Shown here in pieces: positions 1 to 6,922 of a stretch of 13,150 nucleotides of DNA. Under the pieces are notes generated by a model that was not told the DNA's origin, ran no database searches, and saw nothing but the letters and a program-made list of their open reading frames with translations. Source of the stretch: an uncultured Coriobacteriaceae bacterium. GTDB lineage: Bacteria > Actinomycetota > Coriobacteriia > Coriobacteriales > Eggerthellaceae. Numbering within the stretch: position 1 is the first letter of the stretch; every line of letters starts with the position of its first letter. Position numbers and translations under genes: made by a program. The stretch spans positions 1-13,150 of the forward strand of contig URRZ01000061.1 in the NCBI GenBank assembly GCA_900550385.1. The letters run 5' to 3'.

Positions 1-1
1 A

Positions 2-898
2 GGCTCGCCCCCGGCGGCCCCGCGCGCGGCGACGCGCCGCGCAGCCGCAGCCCGGCCCGCGCGCGGCCTTCCCGTGGGCGCCATCGCGTTCGTCGTCACG
101 CTGGTCGCCATCGTCGCCATCCTGGGCTTCGCCCTCTCCACCTGCACGGCCCGCGACACCGCAGGCCGCAGCACGCCCTACGCCAGCCCCTACGACTGGA
201 GCAGCCTGGACTGGGGCAGCGGCCGGCCCGTGTACTACCAGGACGGGCAGCCCGCCTCGCGCATCGGCGTGGACGTGTCCGACCACCAAGGCTACATCGA
301 CTGGGACGCCGTGGCGTCGGACGGCATCGATTTCGCCATCGTCCGCGCGGGGAACCGCGGCTACACCGAAGGCTCCCTGTCGCAGGACCAGTACTTCGAG
401 CACAACATCGACGGCGCGCAGGCGGCAGGGCTCGACGTGGGCGTGTACTTCTTCTCGCAGGCGGTGAACGCCGACGAAGCACGCGAGGAAGCCCAGTTCG
501 TCCTGCGCCTGCTGGCGGGCCGCTCGCTGCAGATGCCCGTCGCGTTCGATCACGAGCCCATCACCACCGGCGCCGTCGGCCGGGCCGACGATATTTCCAG
601 CGAGGAGCTGACCGCCTGCGCGCGGGCGTTCTGCGAGATCATCGAGGATGCGGGCTACGACGCCATGGTGTACGGCAACCGCCAGGACATGGCGCGCTTC
701 TCCTCCCTGGACGGCAGCGCCGAGGCGGCGGAGCAGCTTGCGGCGCAGCTGGAAGGCCGCAGCGTCTGGCTTGCCGAATACGACGTCGGCGCCCCCAGCG
801 CGCCCTTCGACTTCACGATTTGGCAATACACCAACAGCGGGCAGGTCGCCGGCATCGATACTGCGGTAGACTTGAACATCCTGCTGCCGCAACGGTAG
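2..898 (+). CDS. Membrane-anchored GH25 (lysozyme-family) protein, 5' partial
   Basis: Glycoside hydrolase family 25 muramidases cleave the MurNAc-GlcNAc bond of peptidoglycan; this one should act outside the membrane. The frame has a GTG at 74 without a Shine-Dalgarno and stays open, Arg/Pro/Ala-rich, to the window edge, so the true start is probably upstream. Numbered from that GTG, residues 3-22 are one hydrophobic segment (signal anchor). A linker follows, then the GH25 domain at about 64-272: GVDVSDHQ (65-72), the acidic strand end PVAFDHEP (155-162; D159 and E161 are the likely catalytic pair), WLAEYD (232-237), and the closing WQY (250-252) with D262 and D266. Family identity is clear; the exact bond cleaved is inferred. 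No cell-wall binding repeats follow, so the protein is a bare catalytic domain on an anchor. It could serve wall remodelling. The MFS gene downstream is on the same strand but 241 bp away, so co-transcription is uncertain. Confidence 0.88.
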   Translation, partial: GSPPAAPRAATRRAAAARPARGLPVGAIAFVVTLVAIVAILGFALSTCTARDTAGRSTPYASPYDWSSLDWGSGRPVYYQDGQPASRIGVDVSDHQGYIDWDAVASDGIDFAIVRAGNRGYTEGSLSQDQYFEHNIDGAQAAGLDVGVYFFSQAVNADEAREEAQFVLRLLAGRSLQMPVAFDHEPITTGAVGRADDISSEELTACARAFCEIIEDAGYDAMVYGNRQDMARFSSLDGSAEAAEQLAAQLEGRSVWLAEYDVGAPSAPFDFTIWQYTNSGQVAGIDTAVDLNILLPQR

Positions 899-1139
899 GC
901 GCGCGTTCCGGTTTCGGAGGACGGATCTCGCGCGCGGCGCCCGCGGCTGCGTCCTGCTCGGCAAGGCTGCGCAGGGCGCAGCCGTTCGGCCGCATGGAGC
1001 GGGATCGGGCGAGCCGGAAAGCCTGCTCGGCAAAGACCGCATCATGCGAGGCAGGGGCTTCGCCCGAGCACGCGCCCCGCCCTCCCCCGAAACCGGAACC
1101 TGAAAGGCCCGCAAGCCAACCCGATCCAGAGAGGCACGC

Positions 1140-2405
1140 ATGACCGACGCACCCTCGCAGCCCGAACCCGTCCTTAGCGCCGCCGGGCGCCCCTTGCCGC
1201 GCCGCTGGCTGGCGATCATCGCCACCATCTGGGCCGGCCAGGCCGTCTCGATGGTGACCAGCTACGCGGCGGGATACGCCGCCGTCTGGTACGTCACCGA
1301 AACGACCGGCAGCGCCTTGGCGCTTTCGCTCATGACCATCTTCGCCATGCTGCCCACGGGGCTGCTCTCCCCGTTCGGCGGCGTCATCGCCGACCGCTTC
1401 AACCGCAAGACGGTCATGATCGCCTCCGATTTGGGCGTGGGCGTTGTGTCGCTCGCGCTGGGATTCCTCATCCTCGCAGGGGACGTGTCCCTCGCGCTCA
1501 TCGCGCTGTTCGCGGCGGCACGCAGCATCGGCCAGGCATTCCACAGCCCCGCGATGATGGCGACCCTGCCGCTGCTCGTGCCCGACAAGCACCTCATGCG
1601 CATCAACACGCTCGACCAGCTGCTCATGTCGATCGTCTCCATCGGCGCGCCCGCGTTCGGCATCCTGCTGTACACCACGATCGGCTTCCACTCCGTCATG
1701 TTCCTCGACTTCGTCGGCGCGCTGGCGGCAGTCGCCGGCCTGATGCTGGCGAAGATCCCGAACGTGCGCGATGAGGAAGCCGCCAACCAGCACGTCCTGG
1801 CCAACCTGCGCGACGGCTGGCGCGCGCTGGCCGCCAAACGCGGGCTTTTGATGGTGATGGCGGCGGTGACGCTGGGCACGATGATATTCTCGCCGCTGTC
1901 GGCGGTGTACCCGCTGATGACCTACAGCTATTTCGGCGGCGACGGGTTCATGGCGTCCATCACCGAGGCAACCTGGGGCATCGGCATGATCATGGGATCC
2001 GGCATCATCATGGCGTGGGGCGGCGGCAAGCGCTTGGCGCTGCTGATGGTGGTCGCCTGCATCTCGACCGGAATCATCACCATCGCCTGCGGCCTGCTGC
2101 CTCCCGATGCGTTCCCCGTCTTCGCGGCGCTCTGCGGGCTCATGGCCATCCCCTGCTCGTGGTTCAACGCGCCCACGATGACGCTCGCCCAACGCAACGT
2201 GCCCGAGGAGAAGCTTGGCCGCGTGATGGGGCTCATGACCGCGGGGTTCGGCCTGGCCTCGCCCATCGGCGTCGCCTTGGGCGGCGCGCTCGCCGAGGGC
2301 ATAGGGGTGGCGCCCTTCTTCATCGTGGACGGCGCCCTGTGCATCATCCTCGGCGCCGCGATGTACCTGCCCAAGGAGATACGCGCGCTGGACAAGGGCG
2401 AATAG
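1140..2405 (+). CDS. MFS transporter, drug-efflux type
   Basis: A 421-residue polytopic membrane protein of the major facilitator superfamily, expected to export a small molecule using the proton gradient. After a polar N-terminus (1-22) about 12 hydrophobic segments can be traced. The signature motif A lies between helices 2 and 3 at about 80-93 (GGVIADRFNRKTVM), as in the 12-helix macrolide/multidrug exporters (DHA3-like, MefA/TetV type). Charged residues gather in the central loop between helices 6 and 7 (about 203-222). The ATG start has a good Shine-Dalgarno (AGAGAGG, 1128-1134). The substrate cannot be read from sequence. It lies between the GH25 gene and a small membrane protein, all on the + strand, but gaps of about 240 bp on both sides argue for separate control. 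Confidence 0.9.
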   Translation: MTDAPSQPEPVLSAAGRPLPRRWLAIIATIWAGQAVSMVTSYAAGYAAVWYVTETTGSALALSLMTIFAMLPTGLLSPFGGVIADRFNRKTVMIASDLGVGVVSLALGFLILAGDVSLALIALFAAARSIGQAFHSPAMMATLPLLVPDKHLMRINTLDQLLMSIVSIGAPAFGILLYTTIGFHSVMFLDFVGALAAVAGLMLAKIPNVRDEEAANQHVLANLRDGWRALAAKRGLLMVMAAVTLGTMIFSPLSAVYPLMTYSYFGGDGFMASITEATWGIGMIMGSGIIMAWGGGKRLALLMVVACISTGIITIACGLLPPDAFPVFAALCGLMAIPCSWFNAPTMTLAQRNVPEEKLGRVMGLMTAGFGLASPIGVALGGALAEGIGVAPFFIVDGALCIILGAAMYLPKEIRALDKGE

Positions 2406-2446
2406 CGGGATTCCGTCCGATGCCCCGCCAAGCGACGAAAGGCGAG

Positions 2447-2477
2447 GGGCTGCATCCTTGAAGAGCGCCCGTTTTTT
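2447..2477 (+). terminator. Probable intrinsic terminator after the MFS gene
   Basis: About 40 bp after the MFS stop, GGGC(T)GC at 2447-2453 can pair with GCGCCC at 2465-2470, with one bulged T and an 11-nt loop. It is followed by G and six T residues (2472-2477). The stem is short, six pairs, so this is a moderate call. A second weaker hairpin (GCCCC 2422-2426 with GGGGC 2446-2450) competes for the same bases. Confidence 0.45.
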
Positions 2478-2645
2478 CGCGTGATGCCGCCCGATCGCGC
2501 CTGCCCCAACCCGCCCGCTGCAATGGCGCGGAATTTTACCCCTGCATGACACAAGCCCGGCAAATACGGTCTACCATGGATTCCAAGCTGCATCCAACTG
2601 CGAACCCTTGGACAACGAAGCCGCAAAGACCGAAAGCGTGAACCC

Positions 2646-3182
2646 ATGGACTTCCAACGCCCTCCCTACAAAGACGAAGTTCAGTACATGGGCGACATGC
2701 TGCACGGCAGGCGCAAGGTCGACGCGCTTATCATCGTGGCGGCCACCCTCGTCGGAGCGGTGCTGGGCGTGGTCATCGGCTTCGCCGGCAACGCCGCGAA
2801 CGACGAGGCGCCCGATGCCGGGTTCATCCTGGGGTGCGCTGCCATGGTCGCGGTCGCCTTCGCCGTGATAACCGGGCTGATGCTCGCAAGCCTGCGCACC
2901 ATCGTCGCCATCTGCAAAGCATGGCTTCCCGCGCGGATCATCACGGGCGTGGTGTGCGTGCTCGAGCTTTTCAACATCGCCAAAAGAACGATAGTCTGGA
3001 TGATCGACCCTTCCCGCATCCTGATGGACGTGGCGATGGGCCTGATGCTCCTCGCGTTTGGCATCCTGTTCCTCCTGCTGGGGCTGCGCCTACTGTTCGG
3101 GATCTACTGCATGGCAACCGGCAAGGACGACGAGGAGATAACCGCCCGCTACATCGCCGCCCAAGGAAAGAAGCGGTTCTAG
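2646..3182 (+). CDS. Hypothetical four-helix membrane protein
   Basis: I do not recognise a family. The 178-residue product has a short polar N-terminus (1-24), four hydrophobic segments at about 26-48, 59-81, 95-119 (the weakest) and 127-155, and a charged C-terminal tail (KDDEEITARYIAAQGKKRF, 160-178). Both ends probably face the cytoplasm because the positive residues cluster there. No enzymatic motif, cysteine pair or lipobox is visible. The ATG at 2646 is the first usable start in frame but lacks a strong Shine-Dalgarno (only GAAAG about 9 nt upstream). Codon use, with G/C at third positions, and the consistent hydrophobic pattern support a real gene. A 240-bp gap with a probable terminator separates it from the MFS gene. 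Downstream, the inverted-repeat element begins only 28 bp after its stop and may have landed in its 3' flank. A role in membrane stress or transport would be guesswork. Confidence 0.75.
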   Translation: MDFQRPPYKDEVQYMGDMLHGRRKVDALIIVAATLVGAVLGVVIGFAGNAANDEAPDAGFILGCAAMVAVAFAVITGLMLASLRTIVAICKAWLPARIITGVVCVLELFNIAKRTIVWMIDPSRILMDVAMGLMLLAFGILFLLLGLRLLFGIYCMATGKDDEEITARYIAAQGKKRF

Positions 3183-3211
3183 CGAGGAGATGCCCCGGCT
3201 CGGATGCGCCT

Positions 3212-3264
3212 CCCCAATTAACGCATTTTTTGGATATTCAAGTCAAAAGTCGCGATATTTGGGG
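3212..3264. repeat. Left hairpin of the inverted-repeat element
   Basis: The outer arm (3212-3233) can fold back on a degenerate inverted copy at 3244-3264 across a 10-nt loop: CCCCAATTAACG pairs with a segment ending CGATATTTGGGG. The match is imperfect, with a few bulges. It mirrors the better hairpin at the other end of the element. Confidence 0.5.
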
Positions 3265-3407
3265 CCTATCGTTTGCCCGTGCAGCACATACCCAACGGGA
3301 GAATAACCTTGAACAGGTGATTCGCAGATCGAGCAGAAAGCCGCTTTTCAACAAAAGGCATTCTGTGAACAAATAACGTCGAAATGCACGATTCCGGCCT
3401 GCCTGCT

Positions 3408-3460
3408 CCCCAAATAACGACATTTTTGGCTCAATTATCCAAAAAATGCGTTAATTGGGG
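3408..3460. repeat. Right hairpin of the inverted-repeat element
   Basis: CCCCAAATAACGACATTTTT (start of the arm at 3408-3429) pairs almost perfectly with the outer arm at 3439-3460, with one A/T difference and a one-base indel, across a 9-nt loop. Nearly all of a 22-bp stem forms. With the left end this makes four copies of one unit of about 22 bp, arranged as two facing hairpins. Confidence 0.6.
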
Positions 3461-3500
3461 ATGCCTCACCATCCGGAACGCGGCAACGCGCTTGGAACCA

Positions 3501-3618
3501 TAGGTAACCTTCAGTCGCCTACGACTTGCGGGTTCCTACAACCTGCGGCCGCCTCAGCATGCTGTCGCCTCCGACCCGCAGTCGCCTGCAACCTGCGGCC
3601 GCCTACGACCTGCGGCTG
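3501..3618. repeat. 17-bp degenerate tandem repeats over the uvrB 3' end
   Basis: About seven units can be aligned. Read on the uvrB strand the consensus is roughly GGCGGCCGCAGGTCGTA. On the + strand the units start at 3501 (degenerate), 3518, 3535, 3552 (16 bp), 3568, 3585 and 3602. The unit at 3602-3618 contains the uvrB stop codon and its final codons; a weaker unit lies further inside the gene (encoding part of GNRKHA). The period is not a multiple of three, so the array is not a protein repeat. It looks like slippage expansion from the uvrB tail. Confidence 0.75.
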
Positions 3619-5753
3619 CCCCCGTATGCGGCGTGCTTGCGGTTGCCGTACGCGCTTCCTTTACGGGCCGTGCGCTTCAGGTCTTTCAGCACGTCCTCCT
3701 CGGAGGACCCCTCCACGCTTGCGCGCAACTTGACCACTTGGTCGCGCAAGCGCGCGGCCTCCTCGAAGTCCATGTCGCGCGAGGCGGCGGCCATGTCGTC
3801 CTCCATCGACGAGATGATGCGCAGCACTTCTTCGCGCGACAGCTCGGCCAGCTCCTTGTTCACCTGCTCGGCGGTGGTGCCGCCCACCTCGTCGGTGACG
3901 TAGCCCATGATGTCGTTGATGGCTTTGCGGATGGTCTGCGGCTCGATGCCGTGCTCCTCGTTGTAAGCCATCTGGATCTCGCGGCGGCGGCGCGTTTCGG
4001 TGATGGCGCGGTCCATCGAGTCGGTGATCTTGTCGGCGTACATGATCACCTGGCCCGACACGTTGCGCGCAGCGCGGCCGATGGTCTGGATGAGGCTGCG
4101 GTGGTTGCGCAGGAAGCCTTCCTTGTCGGCATCAAGGATGGCAACGAGCGACACCTCGGGCAGGTCGAGGCCCTCGCGCAAAAGATTGATGCCCACCAGC
4201 ACGTCGAATTCGCCGCGGCGCAGGTCGGACAGGATCTCCACGCGCTCGAGCGTGGCGATGTCGGAATGCATGTAGCGTGCGCGGACGCCCTGGTCGAGCA
4301 GATGATCGGTCAGATCCTCCGCCATCTTTTTGGTGAGCGTGGTGATGAGCACGCGCTCGTCGCGGGCGGCGCGCTCCTTGGCCTCGTCGATGATGTCGTC
4401 GATCTGGCTGGCGCTCGTGCGCACGATGATCTCGGGATCCAGCAGGCCCGTGGGGCGGATGATCTGCTCGACCTCCTGCTGCGTGACCTTCTCCTCGTAA
4501 TCGCCCGGAGTGGCCGACACGTAGATGAACTGCGGCACGCGCTCCTCGAACTCGTCGAAGCGCAGCGGGCGGTTGTCCAGGCAGCTGGGCAGGCGGAACC
4601 CGTGCTCGGCCAGCGTGACCTTGCGGGAACGGTCGCCCTCGTGCATGCCGCGGATCTGCGGCACCGTCACATGGCTCTCATCGATGATGCACAGGAAATC
4701 ATCGGGGAAATAGTCGATCAGCGTGTAGGGCGGCTCGCCGGGTTGGCGCCCGTCCAAGTGGCGCGAGTAGTTCTCGATGCCGCTGCAAAAGCCCATCGTC
4801 TCGAGCATCTCCAGGTCGTAGTTCACGCGCATCTCGAGCCGCTGCGCCTCGAGCAGCTTGCCCTCGTCCTTGAACTGCTGCAGGCGCTCGCGCAGCTCCT
4901 CGCGGATCGTCTTGAGCGCATGGTCCATCTTGGGACGCGCCGTCACGTAGTGCGACGCCGGCCACACGGGCAGCGCCTCGTAGGTGCCCAGCACCTCGCC
5001 CGTGACGTTGTCGATCTCGGCGATCTCCTCGATCTCGTCGCCCCAGAACTCCACGCGGATTGGGTTGTCGGCGTACGGCGGGAAGATGTCGAGCGAATCG
5101 CCGCGCACGCGGAACGTGCCGCGCTTGAGCTCGTAGTCGTTGCGGTCGTACTGGATGTCGATGAGCTCATGGATGACATCGTCGCGATCGGCTTCCTTCT
5201 GCTTGTCGAGGAACACCGCCATGCCCGCGTAATCCATGGGGCTGCCGATGCCGTAAATGCAGCTCACCGACGCCACCACCACGCAGTCGCGCCGCGAGAG
5301 CAGCGCGGAGGTGGCAGCGTGGCGCAGCTTCTCCACCTCCTCGTTGATGGAGGCGTCCTTCTCGATGAACGTGTCGGAGGAGGGCACGTAGGCCTCGGGC
5401 TGGTAGTAGTCGTAGTAGGAGACGAAGTAGACCACCGAGTTGTCGGGGAAGAACTCGCGCAGCTCGCTTGCCAGCTGGGCGGCGAGCGTCTTGTTGGGCG
5501 CCATCACGAGCGTCGGCTTCTGCACCGCCTCGATGGTTTTTGCCATCGTGAACGTCTTTCCCGAGCCCGTCACGCCCAAAAGCGTCTGGTAGCGCAGGCC
5601 GCGGCGGACGCCGTCGGCGAGCTTCTCGATCGCCTGGGGCTGATCGCCCGCCGGCTCGTAGGGCGAGACCACCTTGAACGGCGTGTTGGCCAGGCGCACC
5701 TCGGGAAGCTTGCCCTCCATCGCCACGCCTTCAAGATTGGAAAGATGGGACAT
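3603..5753 (-). CDS. uvrB: Excinuclease ABC subunit B (UvrB)
   Basis: UvrB is the damage-verifying helicase of nucleotide excision repair. It is loaded by UvrA, opens the DNA at the lesion and recruits UvrC for incision, in the cytoplasm. The 716-residue product has every expected landmark: Walker A GVTGSGKT (60-67), the damage-probing beta-hairpin region YYDYYQPEAYVPSSDTFIEKD around 113-133, VSCIYGIGSP (163-172), the UvrA-interacting domain after it, Walker B/DEAD-like DESH (358-361), VSATPG (412-417), motif VI QTIGRAARN (556-564), and a C-terminal UVR coiled-coil motif (about 643-678) that contacts UvrC. It is somewhat longer than E. coli UvrB (673) because of a basic Gly/Ser/Arg tail (about 690-716). 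The ATG at 5753 has an ideal AGGAGG eight bases upstream, inside the ansA stop; a second ATG at codon 12 is less well placed. Its last codons lie inside the 17-bp repeat array. No intrinsic terminator is evident downstream. Confidence 0.98.
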   Translation of the reverse strand: MSHLSNLEGVAMEGKLPEVRLANTPFKVVSPYEPAGDQPQAIEKLADGVRRGLRYQTLLGVTGSGKTFTMAKTIEAVQKPTLVMAPNKTLAAQLASELREFFPDNSVVYFVSYYDYYQPEAYVPSSDTFIEKDASINEEVEKLRHAATSALLSRRDCVVVASVSCIYGIGSPMDYAGMAVFLDKQKEADRDDVIHELIDIQYDRNDYELKRGTFRVRGDSLDIFPPYADNPIRVEFWGDEIEEIAEIDNVTGEVLGTYEALPVWPASHYVTARPKMDHALKTIREELRERLQQFKDEGKLLEAQRLEMRVNYDLEMLETMGFCSGIENYSRHLDGRQPGEPPYTLIDYFPDDFLCIIDESHVTVPQIRGMHEGDRSRKVTLAEHGFRLPSCLDNRPLRFDEFEERVPQFIYVSATPGDYEEKVTQQEVEQIIRPTGLLDPEIIVRTSASQIDDIIDEAKERAARDERVLITTLTKKMAEDLTDHLLDQGVRARYMHSDIATLERVEILSDLRRGEFDVLVGINLLREGLDLPEVSLVAILDADKEGFLRNHRSLIQTIGRAARNVSGQVIMYADKITDSMDRAITETRRRREIQMAYNEEHGIEPQTIRKAINDIMGYVTDEVGGTTAEQVNKELAELSREEVLRIISSMEDDMAAASRDMDFEEAARLRDQVVKLRASVEGSSEEDVLKDLKRTARKGSAYGNRKHAAYGGSRRS

Positions 5754-5761
5754 GATGCGCG

Positions 5762-5767
5762 CCTCCT
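5762..5767 (-). promoter_or_regulatory. uvrB Shine-Dalgarno overlapping the ansA stop codon
   Basis: On the - strand TAGGAGG contains both the ansA stop TAG (5768-5766) and a perfect AGGAGG that sits 8 nt before the uvrB ATG. Ribosomes ending on ansA stop exactly on the uvrB binding site, which points to translational coupling. It also settles the uvrB start. Confidence 0.85.
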
Positions 5768-6770
5768 AGCCTTCGGGCAGACGGTCGTGGTTGATCACCT
5801 GGGAGAACAGGCGGCGCAACTCGGCCGGATCGTCGGTCTGGCCCAGCGCCCACATCGTCTTGGCCACCAGCGCCTCGGTGGACATGTCGCCGCCGTGCAG
5901 GATGCCGGGATGGTCCATGTAATCGCGCCCGACCTCGTACACGCCCAAATCGAGGCCCTCCTCGGGAACCTGCGTGGTCAGCACGAGCGTGTGGCCCGCG
6001 TCCACCCAGTCGAAGATCGCGCGCTTGTAGGAAGCGTCATCGTATTCGGGGATGCCGCCGATGCCGAACGTCTCCATGATCACGGCGTCGTAGCTGTCGG
6101 CGAGCACGTCGAAGATGCCGGGATCCATCTCCGGCGTGAGCTTGAGCACGAACACGCGCTCGTCGAGCACGTCGTAGAAGCGCGGCGCATCGCCCCCGGA
6201 AAGCGGGCGGCCCGCGCGGATGATGCGGCTGTTGCGGATGAGCGCGACCGTGGGGAAGTTCAGGCTGATGAACGCGTTATCGCTCATGGTGCGCTGCTTG
6301 CGGGCGCGCGTGCCGGCGATCACCTGGCCGCCGAACACCACCGACACGTCGCGCGAGAGGTCGTCGGCCGCGTAGAGCAGGCTGTGGTACAGGTTCACCT
6401 TCGCATCGGTGAAGGGGTTGGCCATGGGACGCTGCGAGCCGGTGAGCACGATGGGCTTGGGGCTGTCTTGGATGAGGTAGGACAGCGCCGCGGCGGTGTA
6501 GGCCATCGTGTCGGTGCCGTGCAGGACGACGAACCCGTCGAAGGCATCGTAGCGTTCGCGGATGGCGGCGGCGATGCGCAGCCAGTCGCGCGGGCGCATG
6601 TTGGTGCTGTCGATGTTCATCGGCTGCACGATCTCGAAATCGCACACGTTGTTGATCTCGGGAACGTAGCCGACAAGCTCCGCCCCCGTGAGCGCCGGCG
6701 CGAGCCCCCGCCCGTCCTCCATGGAGGCGATGGTCCCGCCGGTGGCGATGATGAGGATGTTTTTGCGCAT
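5766..6770 (-). CDS. ansA: Type I L-asparaginase
   Basis: Hydrolyses L-asparagine to aspartate and ammonia; type I enzymes are cytoplasmic, and no signal peptide is present here. The 334-residue protein opens with the family signature ATGGTIAS (9-16), where T13 matches the nucleophilic threonine. The second active-site block is LHGTDTMAYT (83-92), with the catalytic T86-D87 pair, and K158 in TRARKQR is placed like the active-site lysine. Length and motif order fit the family. The ATG at 6770 has an AGAAGG about 7 nt upstream. A terminator lies between coaE and this gene, so it should have its own promoter within 6771-6863, although I cannot pick out clear -35/-10 boxes. It is co-oriented with uvrB, 12 nt apart, and the two are probably one transcript. 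Glutaminase activity or another amidohydrolase substrate cannot be excluded from sequence. Confidence 0.94.
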   Translation of the reverse strand: MRKNILIIATGGTIASMEDGRGLAPALTGAELVGYVPEINNVCDFEIVQPMNIDSTNMRPRDWLRIAAAIRERYDAFDGFVVLHGTDTMAYTAAALSYLIQDSPKPIVLTGSQRPMANPFTDAKVNLYHSLLYAADDLSRDVSVVFGGQVIAGTRARKQRTMSDNAFISLNFPTVALIRNSRIIRAGRPLSGGDAPRFYDVLDERVFVLKLTPEMDPGIFDVLADSYDAVIMETFGIGGIPEYDDASYKRAIFDWVDAGHTLVLTTQVPEEGLDLGVYEVGRDYMDHPGILHGGDMSTEALVAKTMWALGQTDDPAELRRLFSQVINHDRLPEG

Positions 6771-6863
6771 AATCGAACCTTCTTCGAATGTGCCGCGTCG
6801 GGCGCGCGGCTCGTCACGACCGCTCTTCGGCAGACGGCGCCCGCCATGGAAGCGGCGTCACGC

Positions 6864-6893
6864 AAACAAAGGGGCCGCCCGACCGGCAGCCCC
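6864..6893 (-). terminator. Intrinsic terminator of the ackA-mnmA-coaE unit
   Basis: Read on the - strand, GGGGCTGCC (6893-6885), loop GGTCG, and GGCGGCCCC (6879-6871) form a nine-pair GC-rich stem with one G-T wobble. TTTGTTT follows (6870-6864). It lies 30 bp after the coaE stop and ends that unit before ansA. Confidence 0.85.
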
Positions 6894-6922
6894 TCCGCAA
6901 GCGAAATCGGCCTACCCCGACC

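Larger units (their letters stand above)
3211..3461. mobile_element. MITE-like 251-bp element with perfect 26-bp terminal inverted repeats
   Basis: The 26 bases at 3211-3236 are the exact reverse complement of 3436-3461; each arm holds the core CCCCAATTAACGCATTTTTT in outward-inward mirror image. The similarity continues imperfectly inward for about another 28 bp, to ATTTGGGG (3257-3264) on the left and CCCCAAAT (3408-3415) on the right. The segment is about 45% GC by hand count, far below the flanking genes. No transposase is encoded; the only open frame inside is a 61-codon one without a ribosome binding site. A perfect pair of long terminal repeats around a short non-coding, compositionally foreign core is what a non-autonomous transposable element (MITE) looks like. 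No clean target-site duplication is seen (left flank ATGCGCC, right flank ATGCCTC are only similar). It could instead be a REP/BIME-type doublet, a long-range structured RNA or a protein-binding locus. It occupies most of the 420-bp gene-free stretch between the four-helix protein and uvrB. Confidence 0.6.

Noticed and set aside
899..935. Inverted repeat GCGCGCG / CGCGCGC after the GH25 gene as a terminator
   Set aside because: Low-complexity CG alternation with a 23-nt loop and no T-run; likely by chance in GC-rich DNA.
820..1143. A 107-codon + strand frame covering the gap before the MFS gene
   Set aside because: It begins inside the GH25 gene in another frame, is Arg/Pro/Ala-rich without motif, and lacks a ribosome binding site.
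813..2552. A 579-codon open frame on the - strand, antisense to the MFS gene
   Set aside because: The composition (His, Arg, Gly, Asp, Gln runs) is that of an antisense shadow, and the opposite strand has a clear transporter.
2546..2577. Promoter for the four-helix protein (ATGACA ... TCTACC/TACCAT)
   Set aside because: The -35-like box is good, but the -10 candidates either match poorly or need an 18-20 bp spacer, so I could not settle on one.
2608..2868. TTG-started 86-codon frame overlapping the four-helix protein
   Set aside because: No hydrophobic pattern or motif; the overlapping frame from 2646 encodes clear membrane segments.
3212..3460. Transcription terminator for the four-helix gene or uvrB
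   Set aside because: The hairpins are AT-rich and end in GGGG rather than a T-run on either strand, unlike the two clear terminators elsewhere in the window.
3501..3618. CRISPR array
   Set aside because: The 17-bp units are contiguous without spacers and are too degenerate; this is a plain tandem repeat.
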